Shown one piece after another: positions 48,856 through 56,081 of a DNA stretch of 56,081 nt. The position numbers were made by a program, and so were the translations under genes. How positions within the stretch are numbered: the stretch's first letter is position 1; each line of letters opens with the position of its first letter. A model generated the notes under the pieces. The model saw only the letters and a program-made list of their open reading frames with translations. It did not search any database and had not been told where the DNA came from. This DNA is from a virus: positions 1 to 56,081 of the IMG/VR virus record IMGVR_UViG_3300029915_000034; one strand, 5' to 3'.

Positions 48856-49923
48856 TTAGGAAATTATATATTTGCTTATATACTCCTCAAGATTCTTTTC
48901 TTCAGTATATGGAATAATTATAAGTCTTATATTATTTTCTTTAGCATACTGAACTTTATCTAAATCTCGTTGAATTGCTTTCTCATATATGGCCAAAGTT
49001 TTATGCCAGTAATTTGGATATTCATAATGCTGATAACCATGATATTCAAAGGCTATTTTATGTTCTTCATTATAACCATCCCATTGATAGCAATTACTTT
49101 CACATTTAAAATTAGTTTTTTTAAGTTCAAATCCAAGTTTTTGTTCTAATAATTCTTTACATTTACGCTCTGTCTTAAACGAAGAACATTCCGGGCACCA
49201 CTTGTTACCAATATGTAAATTTCCCCAACTAGCTCTCCATTGATGACCTTTTGAACATTCCCACAACATTCTAGTTTCATTATTGACATAAACTTTTTCA
49301 AGGCATTTACCATTATATTTTTTTGTAACATACTCATTACATTCTTCTACAGAAGGCTTACTTTTATTAGCACATACAGGACACCATGTTTTTTTATTTT
49401 TAATACCATTCCAGTTAGTCTTCCATTGATGCCCCTCAGAGCACTCCCAAAGCATTCTAACATGACTATTTACATAAATAGTATTACAACATCTTCCATT
49501 ATGCTCATTTTTAACATACTCACAACATTCTTCTATAGTTGGCTTAACATTTCTTGCGCAAATAGCACACCATTTATTGCCACTATTAATACTGTTCCAA
49601 GTGGCTTTCCATTTATGACCTTTAGAGCATTCCCACAACATTTTATAGTGGGCATTTACATAAGTAGTTTCAAGACATTTACCACTATGTTCTTTTTTGG
49701 CATAATCTTGACATACACTAATATCAGGCTTAAGATTTCTTGCGCATTTAGGACACCAACTATTAGCATCTTTTATATTATGCCAGGGAGTTCTCCATTG
49801 ATGCCCTAAAGAACATTCCCAAAGCATTTTAACATGAGTACCTTTGTAAATATTCTCCAAACATTTGCCACCCTTATTAGCTGCCCAAAGCCTACATTCA
49901 ATTATATCACTTTTCTTGCCCAT
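48856..49923 (-). CDS. Zinc-ribbon/Vsr-like homing-type endonuclease, four repeats
   Basis: Four zinc-ribbon repeats (each M-L-W-E-C-S-x-G-H-Q/K-W ... W-C-P/A-x-C, spaced about 58 residues) precede the nuclease domain W-D-G-Y-N, I-A-F-E-Y-H-G-Y-Q-H-Y and L-I-I-I-P-Y. It has the most repeats of the four copies in the window, so the DNA-binding array varies by whole repeats. Inserted between two tail genes, with GAGGAC just before ATG 49923. Confidence 0.8.
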   Translation of the reverse strand: MGKKSDIIECRLWAANKGGKCLENIYKGTHVKMLWECSLGHQWRTPWHNIKDANSWCPKCARNLKPDISVCQDYAKKEHSGKCLETTYVNAHYKMLWECSKGHKWKATWNSINSGNKWCAICARNVKPTIEECCEYVKNEHNGRCCNTIYVNSHVRMLWECSEGHQWKTNWNGIKNKKTWCPVCANKSKPSVEECNEYVTKKYNGKCLEKVYVNNETRMLWECSKGHQWRASWGNLHIGNKWCPECSSFKTERKCKELLEQKLGFELKKTNFKCESNCYQWDGYNEEHKIAFEYHGYQHYEYPNYWHKTLAIYEKAIQRDLDKVQYAKENNIRLIIIPYTEEKNLEEYISKYIIS

Positions 49924-49971
49924 AAGTCCTCACATAGTAATAGTATTGGCAACAGTAGAAAGAACTTTAAC

Positions 49972-50724
49972 CTAATCAAGCATGAATTGAATGTGACTTT
50001 TGTGATCGAATAACTCTTCTTTGAGAACAGTAATTTCTTCTTTACTCTCAGCCACTAATTCGGCAGCATTCAAAGTTTGGCTCTCATTGCCAGGACCACC
50101 AGATACCTGACTGAACTTACCTCTGACCTTACCTAACATGCCTTTTGATGTAGCTAGGGCAAATTTTCTAATCCAATTTATGCCCCATTGATTAGATAGT
50201 GATATATTCTCATCTTTATCTTCAACACCAAAAGCATTTTTTGAGTACTCAATTAGTATACTGGGAGCATTTCTAGGTATTGGCCACACATATAATTGGT
50301 TATTTACTACTTTGAAGGTTATAGTATTACCTATTACACGATTTCTATTCTGTAAATACTCAAAAAACACACCTAAATTACCAGCAGCATGTACAAAATT
50401 AGTATAGTTTGGACCAAAAGGCGAAGCATAGACAGCAAACGAGAAAATGTCTTGGGTACTTCCAGCAGCAGTTTCAAAAGGAATATTAAAAGTAACATTT
50501 TTAACAGTTGCTGCTTCTTCAGGAATATCAAATACATTATTACTAGAATTGTTAACAGGTAACTGCATGTAAGCCAGCTCAAAAGCCCCAGTAGCTAGAT
50601 ATTCATTTATGGCTTGGTCTATGGCTACATTAAGCTGTAATGGGGCTAGTTCAACATTTACTATTGGTGAGCCTAAACTAGTTAATATATATTTTCTAAT
50701 TTCTTCTCTAGGAATTAAAGCCAT
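49972..50724 (-). CDS. Putative tail/neck structural protein, 250 aa
   Basis: Begins I-P-R-E-E-I-R-K-Y-I-L-T-S-L-G-S-P and ends with a S-K-G-M-L-G-K-V-R-G-K-F-S segment, then G-P-G-N-E and a helical Glu-rich tail. The helix-rich N-terminus and mixed body resemble neck or tail sheath-terminator-type proteins, but no family is firmly recognised. It lies directly downstream of the gp6-like baseplate gene in the transcript. AAAGGAA precedes ATG 50724. Confidence 0.68.
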   Translation of the reverse strand: MALIPREEIRKYILTSLGSPIVNVELAPLQLNVAIDQAINEYLATGAFELAYMQLPVNNSSNNVFDIPEEAATVKNVTFNIPFETAAGSTQDIFSFAVYASPFGPNYTNFVHAAGNLGVFFEYLQNRNRVIGNTITFKVVNNQLYVWPIPRNAPSILIEYSKNAFGVEDKDENISLSNQWGINWIRKFALATSKGMLGKVRGKFSQVSGGPGNESQTLNAAELVAESKEEITVLKEELFDHKSHIQFMLD

Positions 50725-50736
50725 TAGTATATTCCT

Positions 50737-53202
50737 TTAATTTGTTGCTGTATTTATCATGACAGTATTTAAAACTAACATTTCATATGGATTCATTTGT
50801 ACTGTCAAATTTGCTATACCTATTACATTATTTCCCAAAGAAGGAAATTCATTAGATGCTTCATTATATGACGGAATATCTTGAATAGGAACAAAAATTC
50901 TATTTCCTAGGGGTATGACAGTTCCGTCAGGTAATGTTATTGTTTCTACACCACCAAAATAACAATCATAATCAGCTATACCAGATATAGTGGATATTTT
51001 ATTATGGAAATCAGCTGCATTAAATCCCATACCCATTTCAAAATTAGCTAAATCAAAATAGTTAGTTATTATGGAAGTTAATGCAGACTTTATTTGCCCA
51101 GCTAAATATCCTGGTTTAATTGTAACATCTATTCTTAAGTCAATATTTCTGACCAATCCGTCTACTATTTCTATGGACGTGCCGAGACATTTATAGTTAT
51201 TTATATATTCGCTAAGTTGTAGTTTTTCTATATATGAAAGAGGCTCCAACTGCTCTAATGAATTACTTGTCTGAACTACTAAAGTATATAATCTAATTAC
51301 TGAGCTATCTGAATCGGCCTTAGAGAGAGCAGTAGTTACTTTAATAGCAGAATTATATTTCTTTACTAATATGGTATAATCTGTTCCTGTTACTGCTCTA
51401 TCTTGGGCAGTAAAAAATCTTGATACTAAAGCTTTTGCCATAGCAGGAGTTTCACCAGCTATAGGTGGAGCAGAATCGTAATCATTTCTTAAATATAAAT
51501 TAACATTACCTACAGTTACTATTTGATTGGCATCTCCTGCTTGAACTATGTTTCCAGTAGTATTTGCGTCATTAACTCTATAAATAACTTGTATAGCAGC
51601 CCCATTAAAAGGTATTTGTCCAAAAACACCATCTCCAAATTTTACAGTGGCATTGAAATCACCATCTGTACCTACTTCGTATATGGTATCTGATTCTATA
51701 TATGTATCATAATTAGCTGATATACCAAAAGCCATAGTAGTTGCAGAAACAGCCTTACCTATAGCAATTTTCTTATCTGGATTATTATTTAGATAAGCTA
51801 CATCAGGATATAAGGAAGTATCAGCTAATCGTAATTGTGTATCAGATATTAATTGTGGTTGATAAATAGTGCCTAAAGAACTATTAGTAGTAATTGTGGA
51901 ACTTTCTAATAAATATAGAATATCTCCTGCTGACCAATATACTTGTTCTGTACCATTATAAAAATAATTTACTAATGTAGATTGTTGTCCATATGAAGAC
52001 ACTGTGTTGGCTAAAGCACCATATACATAACTTGGGTGATACAATAACACATCAACATATTCATCTGAAGCATAACTTTGAGATTGTACGTTTACAAGTA
52101 TTCCTACTAAATATGGAACTGTCAAATTTAAGAAATCATTAAAATTAGCAATACTTAAAATACTGTCATAATTAAGTTCCATTAATGTTCCTACTGATAA
52201 TCTCCCCTGCTGCTTAAGAGAGTATTCAGTGGAAGCTAATTTAAAAGAAGAAATTAGATAAGGAGTTTCATTGTCTAGTGAAGTTCCAACTCTTGTAGCT
52301 GTTCTAAAACCAGCTAAACTTAAATAGGTTAATTCATTCCATACATCATAAGAAGTTTGTCCAGCCACATTAGAGTTAGCATTAGATTGTACTTGAACTA
52401 TTACCTGAGAATTTAAAACTGGGCTCTGTCCTAAAGGTATAGTTAGATTAGCAACACCAGTAGAGGTATAATTTTCTATTACAGTGACTCCAGTAAGACC
52501 AAAACAAAAGTATAAATTTTGAGAAATTATATCTACATCACTATCTACATCTCCTGAATTACTTGGATTGTTAAAAGCAGGTATAGTAAAATCACCCAAT
52601 AAATCAGGAACCAAATTTCCATCTAAAACCTTAGTTGGAAAAATTTCATAATACTCACTGCCTAACTGTAATCTATTTCTACTTAATGAGCTAGAAAAAG
52701 AAATTTCAGTGGCATCTTCTGTAGCAGCTTGAGTAGAATCTGAATTAGTTGATTGTGTTCTAACTACTGCTAATAGAATTGCTCCTGGCTGTGGTCTTGT
52801 TGGTTTATATCCAAATAAACTTAATAATCTAAAGGTAGACCAAGAAGCCTGAGAAGTATCTAAAAAGAGCTCATTTACCATAGAATCAGTATGGTAACTT
52901 AGTAATTGTCCCATGTAAGCAGTTAAGTTTAATAACATTCCTGCTGTATTACTATTTGAAAAATCTCTTAATGAATATCCATATAGGGCTGAATTATTTT
53001 TTAATAAATTTAAAAGTTGTAATTTAATAGAACTAAAATCTAAATTTGTATAATCTAATGAAGGTAGGATTGGTTTATTCTGAAGTAAATCAACATCAAG
53101 TGGAATAACGTATCCTGGCAGATTGTTATCGACTGTTAAACTACCAACAACAGTAGGAATTGTTGTAGCAGAAGTTGGGGAATCATAAATAAATGATGGC
53201 AC
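50737..53202 (-). CDS. T4 gp6-like baseplate wedge protein
   Basis: 821 residues. The N-terminal segment from about residue 50 (L-D-F-S-S-I-K, L-L-N-L-L-K-N-N, Y-G-Y-S-L-R-D-F, L-L-N-L-T-A-Y, N-E-L-F-L-D-T and L-F-G-Y-K-P) follows the pattern of T4 gp6/baseplate J proteins that build the wedge ring of contractile tails. The C-terminal part carries D-R-A-V-T-G-T-D-Y (about 590-600), which is also typical. Starts at GTG 53202 with AAAGGTG upstream. This is the best evidence for a myovirus. Confidence 0.85.
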   Translation of the reverse strand: MPSFIYDSPTSATTIPTVVGSLTVDNNLPGYVIPLDVDLLQNKPILPSLDYTNLDFSSIKLQLLNLLKNNSALYGYSLRDFSNSNTAGMLLNLTAYMGQLLSYHTDSMVNELFLDTSQASWSTFRLLSLFGYKPTRPQPGAILLAVVRTQSTNSDSTQAATEDATEISFSSSLSRNRLQLGSEYYEIFPTKVLDGNLVPDLLGDFTIPAFNNPSNSGDVDSDVDIISQNLYFCFGLTGVTVIENYTSTGVANLTIPLGQSPVLNSQVIVQVQSNANSNVAGQTSYDVWNELTYLSLAGFRTATRVGTSLDNETPYLISSFKLASTEYSLKQQGRLSVGTLMELNYDSILSIANFNDFLNLTVPYLVGILVNVQSQSYASDEYVDVLLYHPSYVYGALANTVSSYGQQSTLVNYFYNGTEQVYWSAGDILYLLESSTITTNSSLGTIYQPQLISDTQLRLADTSLYPDVAYLNNNPDKKIAIGKAVSATTMAFGISANYDTYIESDTIYEVGTDGDFNATVKFGDGVFGQIPFNGAAIQVIYRVNDANTTGNIVQAGDANQIVTVGNVNLYLRNDYDSAPPIAGETPAMAKALVSRFFTAQDRAVTGTDYTILVKKYNSAIKVTTALSKADSDSSVIRLYTLVVQTSNSLEQLEPLSYIEKLQLSEYINNYKCLGTSIEIVDGLVRNIDLRIDVTIKPGYLAGQIKSALTSIITNYFDLANFEMGMGFNAADFHNKISTISGIADYDCYFGGVETITLPDGTVIPLGNRIFVPIQDIPSYNEASNEFPSLGNNVIGIANLTVQMNPYEMLVLNTVMINTATN

Positions 53203-53218
53203 TTTAACACCTTTATAG

Positions 53219-54088
53219 TTAATTCAAAGTTAAATTATTTATATATTCTTCCAAAGTTTTTTCTTCAGTATATGGTATTATAATTAGCTTTATGTTATTT
53301 TCCTTAGCATATTTAAGCTTATCTAAATCTCTTTGCTTAGATTTTTCATGTGCTTCTTCGGTTTTTTGAAAGAAGTTTGGAAATACATAATGCTGATAAC
53401 CATGATATTCAAATGCTACTTTATACTCTTTATTATAGCCATCCCACTGATAGCAATGACTTCCACATTTAAAATTAATCTTTTTAAGTTCAAAACCTAA
53501 CTTTTTCTCTAATAACTCTTTACATCTATATTCAGTCTTGAATCTTGAGCATTCTGGACACCAGCTATCTCTTCTAATACTATCCCAAGAAGCATTCCAA
53601 ATATGCCCCTTCTTACATTTCCACATTAGTTTATTTTTAGCATTTATATATTTAATAGATACTAAGCTTCCTTCTTTATTCTCAGCAAATTCTTGTAATT
53701 CTAATATAGTTGGACTATTATTACCAAAACATACAGGACACCAAGTTCCATGTAATATATTACTCCAAGTGGCTTTCCATTGGTGCTTTTCTTTACATTC
53801 CCAAAGTAATTTAGTTTCTCTATCTGTATAATTAGTAGAGATTAAATTTCCTTCTTTATTTTTAGCAAAAATCTGTAGTTTTTCAATAGTTGGTTTAATT
53901 TGTCCAGCACATTCAGGACACCATGTTCCTCTATGAACATGATTCCAATCAGTTTTCCATTGATGCCCTTTTTCACATTCCCATAGCATTTTATAGTGAG
54001 CATTCATATAAATACTACCTAAACATTTACCATTATGTATTTGTTTAACATATTCCAGTATATAGTCTATAGTTTGTTTAATAGACAT
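53219..54088 (-). CDS. Zinc-ribbon/Vsr-like homing-type endonuclease, three repeats
   Basis: Three zinc-ribbon repeats (L-W-E-C-x-x-x-H-Q-W ... W-C-P-x-C), then W-D-G-Y-N, V-A-F-E-Y-H-G-Y-Q-H-Y and L-I-I-I-P-Y. The nuclease domain is closest by eye to that of 21769 (both continue F-P-N-F-F-Q-K-T). It lies between the baseplate wedge gene and the FmdB-like gene. AGGAG precedes ATG 54088. Confidence 0.8.
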   Translation of the reverse strand: MSIKQTIDYILEYVKQIHNGKCLGSIYMNAHYKMLWECEKGHQWKTDWNHVHRGTWCPECAGQIKPTIEKLQIFAKNKEGNLISTNYTDRETKLLWECKEKHQWKATWSNILHGTWCPVCFGNNSPTILELQEFAENKEGSLVSIKYINAKNKLMWKCKKGHIWNASWDSIRRDSWCPECSRFKTEYRCKELLEKKLGFELKKINFKCGSHCYQWDGYNKEYKVAFEYHGYQHYVFPNFFQKTEEAHEKSKQRDLDKLKYAKENNIKLIIIPYTEEKTLEEYINNLTLN

Positions 54089-54112
54089 ATATCTCCTATA
54101 ACTTACTATTTT

Positions 54113-54292
54113 TTAATAGCCATCTTTATACCAGCCCTTACCAGAAAGAGCAAAATTGGATACAGCTAACTTTCTTTTAAGACTGCTTTCTTTATGACAT
54201 TCAGGACATTGTTGTATTAATGGTGCAGAATAAGGCTCTAATTTTTCTAATTCCTTACCACAAGTACAACAAGCATAAACATAAAGAGGCAT
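54113..54292 (-). CDS. FmdB-like zinc-ribbon protein, 59 aa
   Basis: Short gene, start ATG 54292 sharing one base with the upstream TAA. It reads M-P-L-Y-V-Y-A-C, C-x2-C near residues 8-11, C-P-E-C near 29-32 and ends F-A-L-S-G-K-G-W-Y-K-D-G-Y, which matches FmdB-family zinc ribbons closely (M-P-x-Y-E-Y-x-C ... G-S-G-W-Y). Family function is unclear; in phages such proteins lie in tail clusters. Confidence 0.85.
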   Translation of the reverse strand: MPLYVYACCTCGKELEKLEPYSAPLIQQCPECHKESSLKRKLAVSNFALSGKGWYKDGY

Positions 54293-54522
54293 TAATTACC
54301 TGCTATTCTAGTTAAAATTCCCTGTGAAATATAATTATTTATTATATCTAAGTTGTATGAGGAATTTGTGATATCATCAACAGCCCAAAGCTGTTCTACA
54401 ACGTCATCTCCTGGTGCTAAGGTTAATATCACTGGTTTGGAGACAAAGTTAACTACTGGATTTGATGTATTATACATCTGCAAAGAGACTGAGTTGGATG
54501 CTATATTTCTTAATCTTGACAT
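54292..54522 (-). CDS. Small structural-type protein, 76 aa
   Basis: AAGGA before ATG 54522. Val/Asn/Ser-rich beta-type N-terminal half, helical C-terminus (L-D-I-I-N-N-Y-I-S-Q-G-I-L-T). The N-Y-I-S-x-G-I-L motif also occurs near residue 70-80 of the 818-residue tail protein (N-Y-I-T-N-G-V-L), which hints at a shared tail-binding element. Function unknown. Confidence 0.65.
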   Translation of the reverse strand: MSRLRNIASNSVSLQMYNTSNPVVNFVSKPVILTLAPGDDVVEQLWAVDDITNSSYNLDIINNYISQGILTRIAGN

Positions 54523-54549
54523 AGTTAGTTTTCCTTCTTTACTTAATTA

Positions 54550-55104
54550 TTATATTGCACTAATAGAATTTGCTATTATAGTTTGTAAGTCTTGTAAGAA
54601 CTGTCTATTCTGGTCTATGTCTTGTGCTACGTTATATAACATATCTACAAAATCATTATCACAGGTCCTTTGTCTAGAATAAGGATTTATTGCTTGAGTC
54701 CTATATAAATAATCTAAAAAATTAGTAAATTGAACCATAGTGAGAGTTCCAGATTGTGCTCCTTTAATTGTAGTTAATTTTTGTTGTTGTAATTGTTGGT
54801 TTATAGCAGAAGCTGTATCTGGGTCTACTGCTGCTGTATTATTTAAACTGACTGTTAAATTAGAGACAGCCTGTATAGCTGTATTATATTGAGTAACTTC
54901 AGCAGCTGTGGCTGTATTTGTTAATATCTTAACTTTTAATGAGGCTGCTGTAGTTATTTGTGTATTAATTTGTGAATATAAAGCATTAGCAGCAGTTTGA
55001 GTTGCTGTAGCTGCTGCTATACCTTGAAGTTGTTGTGTAGTGCTTACAGTAGAGTCTAAAGAAATACTTGTAAGAGGATTAGTTAAAGTTGTATAATCTG
55101 ACAT
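54550..55104 (-). CDS. Helical structural-type protein, 184 aa
   Basis: Thr/Ala/Gln-rich, with long likely helices in the middle (A-A-A-T-A-T-Q-T-A, I-N-Q-Q-L-Q-Q-Q) and an acidic C-terminal helix. AGGAAT precedes ATG 55104. Located between a 260-residue helical protein and the small gene at 54292; likely a tail or baseplate component. No family recognised. Confidence 0.65.
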   Translation of the reverse strand: MSDYTTLTNPLTSISLDSTVSTTQQLQGIAAATATQTAANALYSQINTQITTAASLKVKILTNTATAAEVTQYNTAIQAVSNLTVSLNNTAAVDPDTASAINQQLQQQKLTTIKGAQSGTLTMVQFTNFLDYLYRTQAINPYSRQRTCDNDFVDMLYNVAQDIDQNRQFLQDLQTIIANSISAI

Positions 55105-55114
55105 GATATTCCTA

Positions 55115-55897
55115 TTAAATATTAGATAATACTTTTAAACCACTAATATTGGTATTAAAGTAAGACTGTACTTCAGAATCTACATCATAAGACCCATAAA
55201 TAGACTGTTCATTATATATTACTAAGGTAGCTATTCCTAGGTTATAATCACTTACTGCTTTATTATAACTATCTTTATTTAAGATTGTTCCATTAGACAA
55301 AGTCAAACCAGATATAGTTTGTAAATCTCCTTGCATTCTTACACATTGAGCATCTACATTAGATTTTCCTGTTAATGATTGAACATAATTAAACATTTGC
55401 TGTTTTAAATTATTTAAATAGGATAATATATTTTGTTCTAATTGTTTAAGATATGTTAATACTGCCTGTTCTGCCATCATTACAGCATGTAAAATTAGTT
55501 CTGCTATTTTTATACCTATTAAAATTGGAATAGATATTACAGTAGTGATTATCTTTGTAATTAATATGAAACAAGCTACAGCTGCTTGAATCTCTGCTAT
55601 TAATTTTTTAATAAAAATCACAACTGCTTGTACAGTAGATGCTGATTGTGCTGCTGCGGCTGCATTTAAGGTATTAGTAGCTTGTGGAATATGTATATTA
55701 GTTAGGGTGTTTATTTCCTTAGCTATTTGATTTCTTACATTTACTAAAGAAGATGTAAAACTATTTACATCATGTATACTATTTAGATTCCAATTTTGTA
55801 TTCCATTATAAATAACCAGTATTTTACTTTCCAAATCTTGTAAGATAAGTTTATATGGTGGAAATATTCCTAATCCATTTGAAACAACTGTAGCCAT
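55115..55897 (-). CDS. Helical protein with long hydrophobic stretch, 260 aa
   Basis: Residues ~90-150 are almost continuous Ile/Leu/Val/Ala, with only a few charged residues, and could be one or two membrane helices or a buried amphipathic core. The remainder is helical, Asn/Gln-rich. In a tail cluster this could be a tape-measure-like or membrane-penetrating protein, but it is short for a tape measure. TAGGAA precedes ATG 55897. Confidence 0.65.
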   Translation of the reverse strand: MATVVSNGLGIFPPYKLILQDLESKILVIYNGIQNWNLNSIHDVNSFTSSLVNVRNQIAKEINTLTNIHIPQATNTLNAAAAAQSASTVQAVVIFIKKLIAEIQAAVACFILITKIITTVISIPILIGIKIAELILHAVMMAEQAVLTYLKQLEQNILSYLNNLKQQMFNYVQSLTGKSNVDAQCVRMQGDLQTISGLTLSNGTILNKDSYNKAVSDYNLGIATLVIYNEQSIYGSYDVDSEVQSYFNTNISGLKVLSNI

Positions 55898-55909
55898 ATT
55901 TTAAAATTC

Positions 55910-56081
55910 CTATGTTAAACGAACAATTCCCTCAGTATCCGCAATAGCTGTTGTCCCAGCAGAGGTAGTAAGATAAGCCAAAAGAGTATGAGACCAAATA
56001 ATATTACCAGAAGAGACAGTTGGAGTTAATAAAAATAAGCCATTACCAGCTACACAATATATAAAATTATTAGCAGTTCTA
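55910..56081 (-). CDS. C-terminal end of a further virion-type protein (cut by window edge)
   Basis: Minus-strand frame open from the right edge to TAG at 55910-55912, 56 residues. It reads as Thr/Ala/Gly-rich beta-type sequence ending A-D-T-E-G-I-V-R-L-T, consistent with a tail or fibre protein. The start lies outside the window. Confidence 0.7.
   Translation of the reverse strand, partial: RTANNFIYCVAGNGLFLLTPTVSSGNIIWSHTLLAYLTTSAGTTAIADTEGIVRLT

Noticed and set aside
1-56081. Recoded stop codons
   Set aside because: TAA, TAG and TGA all terminate genes of normal length followed by properly spaced starts, so the standard code applies.
1-56081. tRNA genes
   Set aside because: I saw no cloverleaf with the GTTCRA-type arm in the short intergenic gaps; a covariance search would be needed to be certain.

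Overview
The window looks like part of a large, AT-rich tailed-phage genome with a contractile (myovirus-type) tail. It combines replication genes (RuvB-like ATPase, UvsW-like SF2 helicase, DnaB-like helicase, ATP-dependent ligase, a family A DNA polymerase in two pieces) with a T4 gp6-like baseplate wedge protein, repeat-rich tail fibres, many homing-type endonucleases and a sigma-28-type sigma factor. Starts are mostly preceded by AGGAG-like ribosome binding sites, and TAA, TAG and TGA all act as ordinary stops, so this is the standard bacterial code. The host cannot be named from the window; a low-GC, Shine-Dalgarno-using bacterium fits.

Layout. From 1 to about 31.7 kb everything is on the plus strand: a tandem array of small paralogues (1-2370), two unknown genes, a second array (3814-4713) that runs into a RuvB-like ATPase, a block with a histone-like HU/IHF protein, a ClpP-like serine protease fold and DNA-binding proteins (5832-8809), a long third array with a metallophosphoesterase inside it (8884-13716), helicases and a homing endonuclease (13744-17286), a fourth array (17561-20488), ligase, homing endonuclease and the split DNA polymerase (20489-27456), then scattered family members, a Gp88-like Cys-rich protein, a FliA-like sigma factor and an adenine-methyltransferase/PD-(D/E)XK nuclease pair. 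A strong terminator at 31725-31753 closes this half. From 31.8 kb to the right edge almost everything is on the minus strand and is virion structure (connector/tail completion candidates, tail fibres, baseplate), interrupted by three homing-type endonucleases and by one lone plus-strand gene (41704-42093).

The outstanding feature is a family of about 42 small proteins (mostly 60-125 residues) spread over 29 kb. Members share an N-terminal motif of the type K-I-L-x-I-P-T-G-x-Y and a C-terminal motif of the type E-F-E-I-I/V, with a variable middle. At many junctions the end of one gene and the start of the next are the same DNA: the C-terminal codons carry the ribosome binding site, and the start codon of the next gene lies inside an 8-nt overlap (ATGACTAA or ATGTATAA) that also supplies the stop. 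A near-perfect 217-bp tandem duplication at the left edge and shared gene ends with divergent middles show that the array grows and reshuffles by recombination at these junctions. I do not recognise the family and give it no function.

Other notable items are a 63-bp, very GC-rich, hairpin-forming insertion with 6-bp direct repeats that sits in frame in one family member; sigma-28-type promoter sequences at 2384-2410 and 36780-36805 that may be read by the phage sigma factor; a polymerase split between its TGRL-type region and motif A with a LAGLIDADG gene between the halves; and a putative phage-borne restriction-modification pair.
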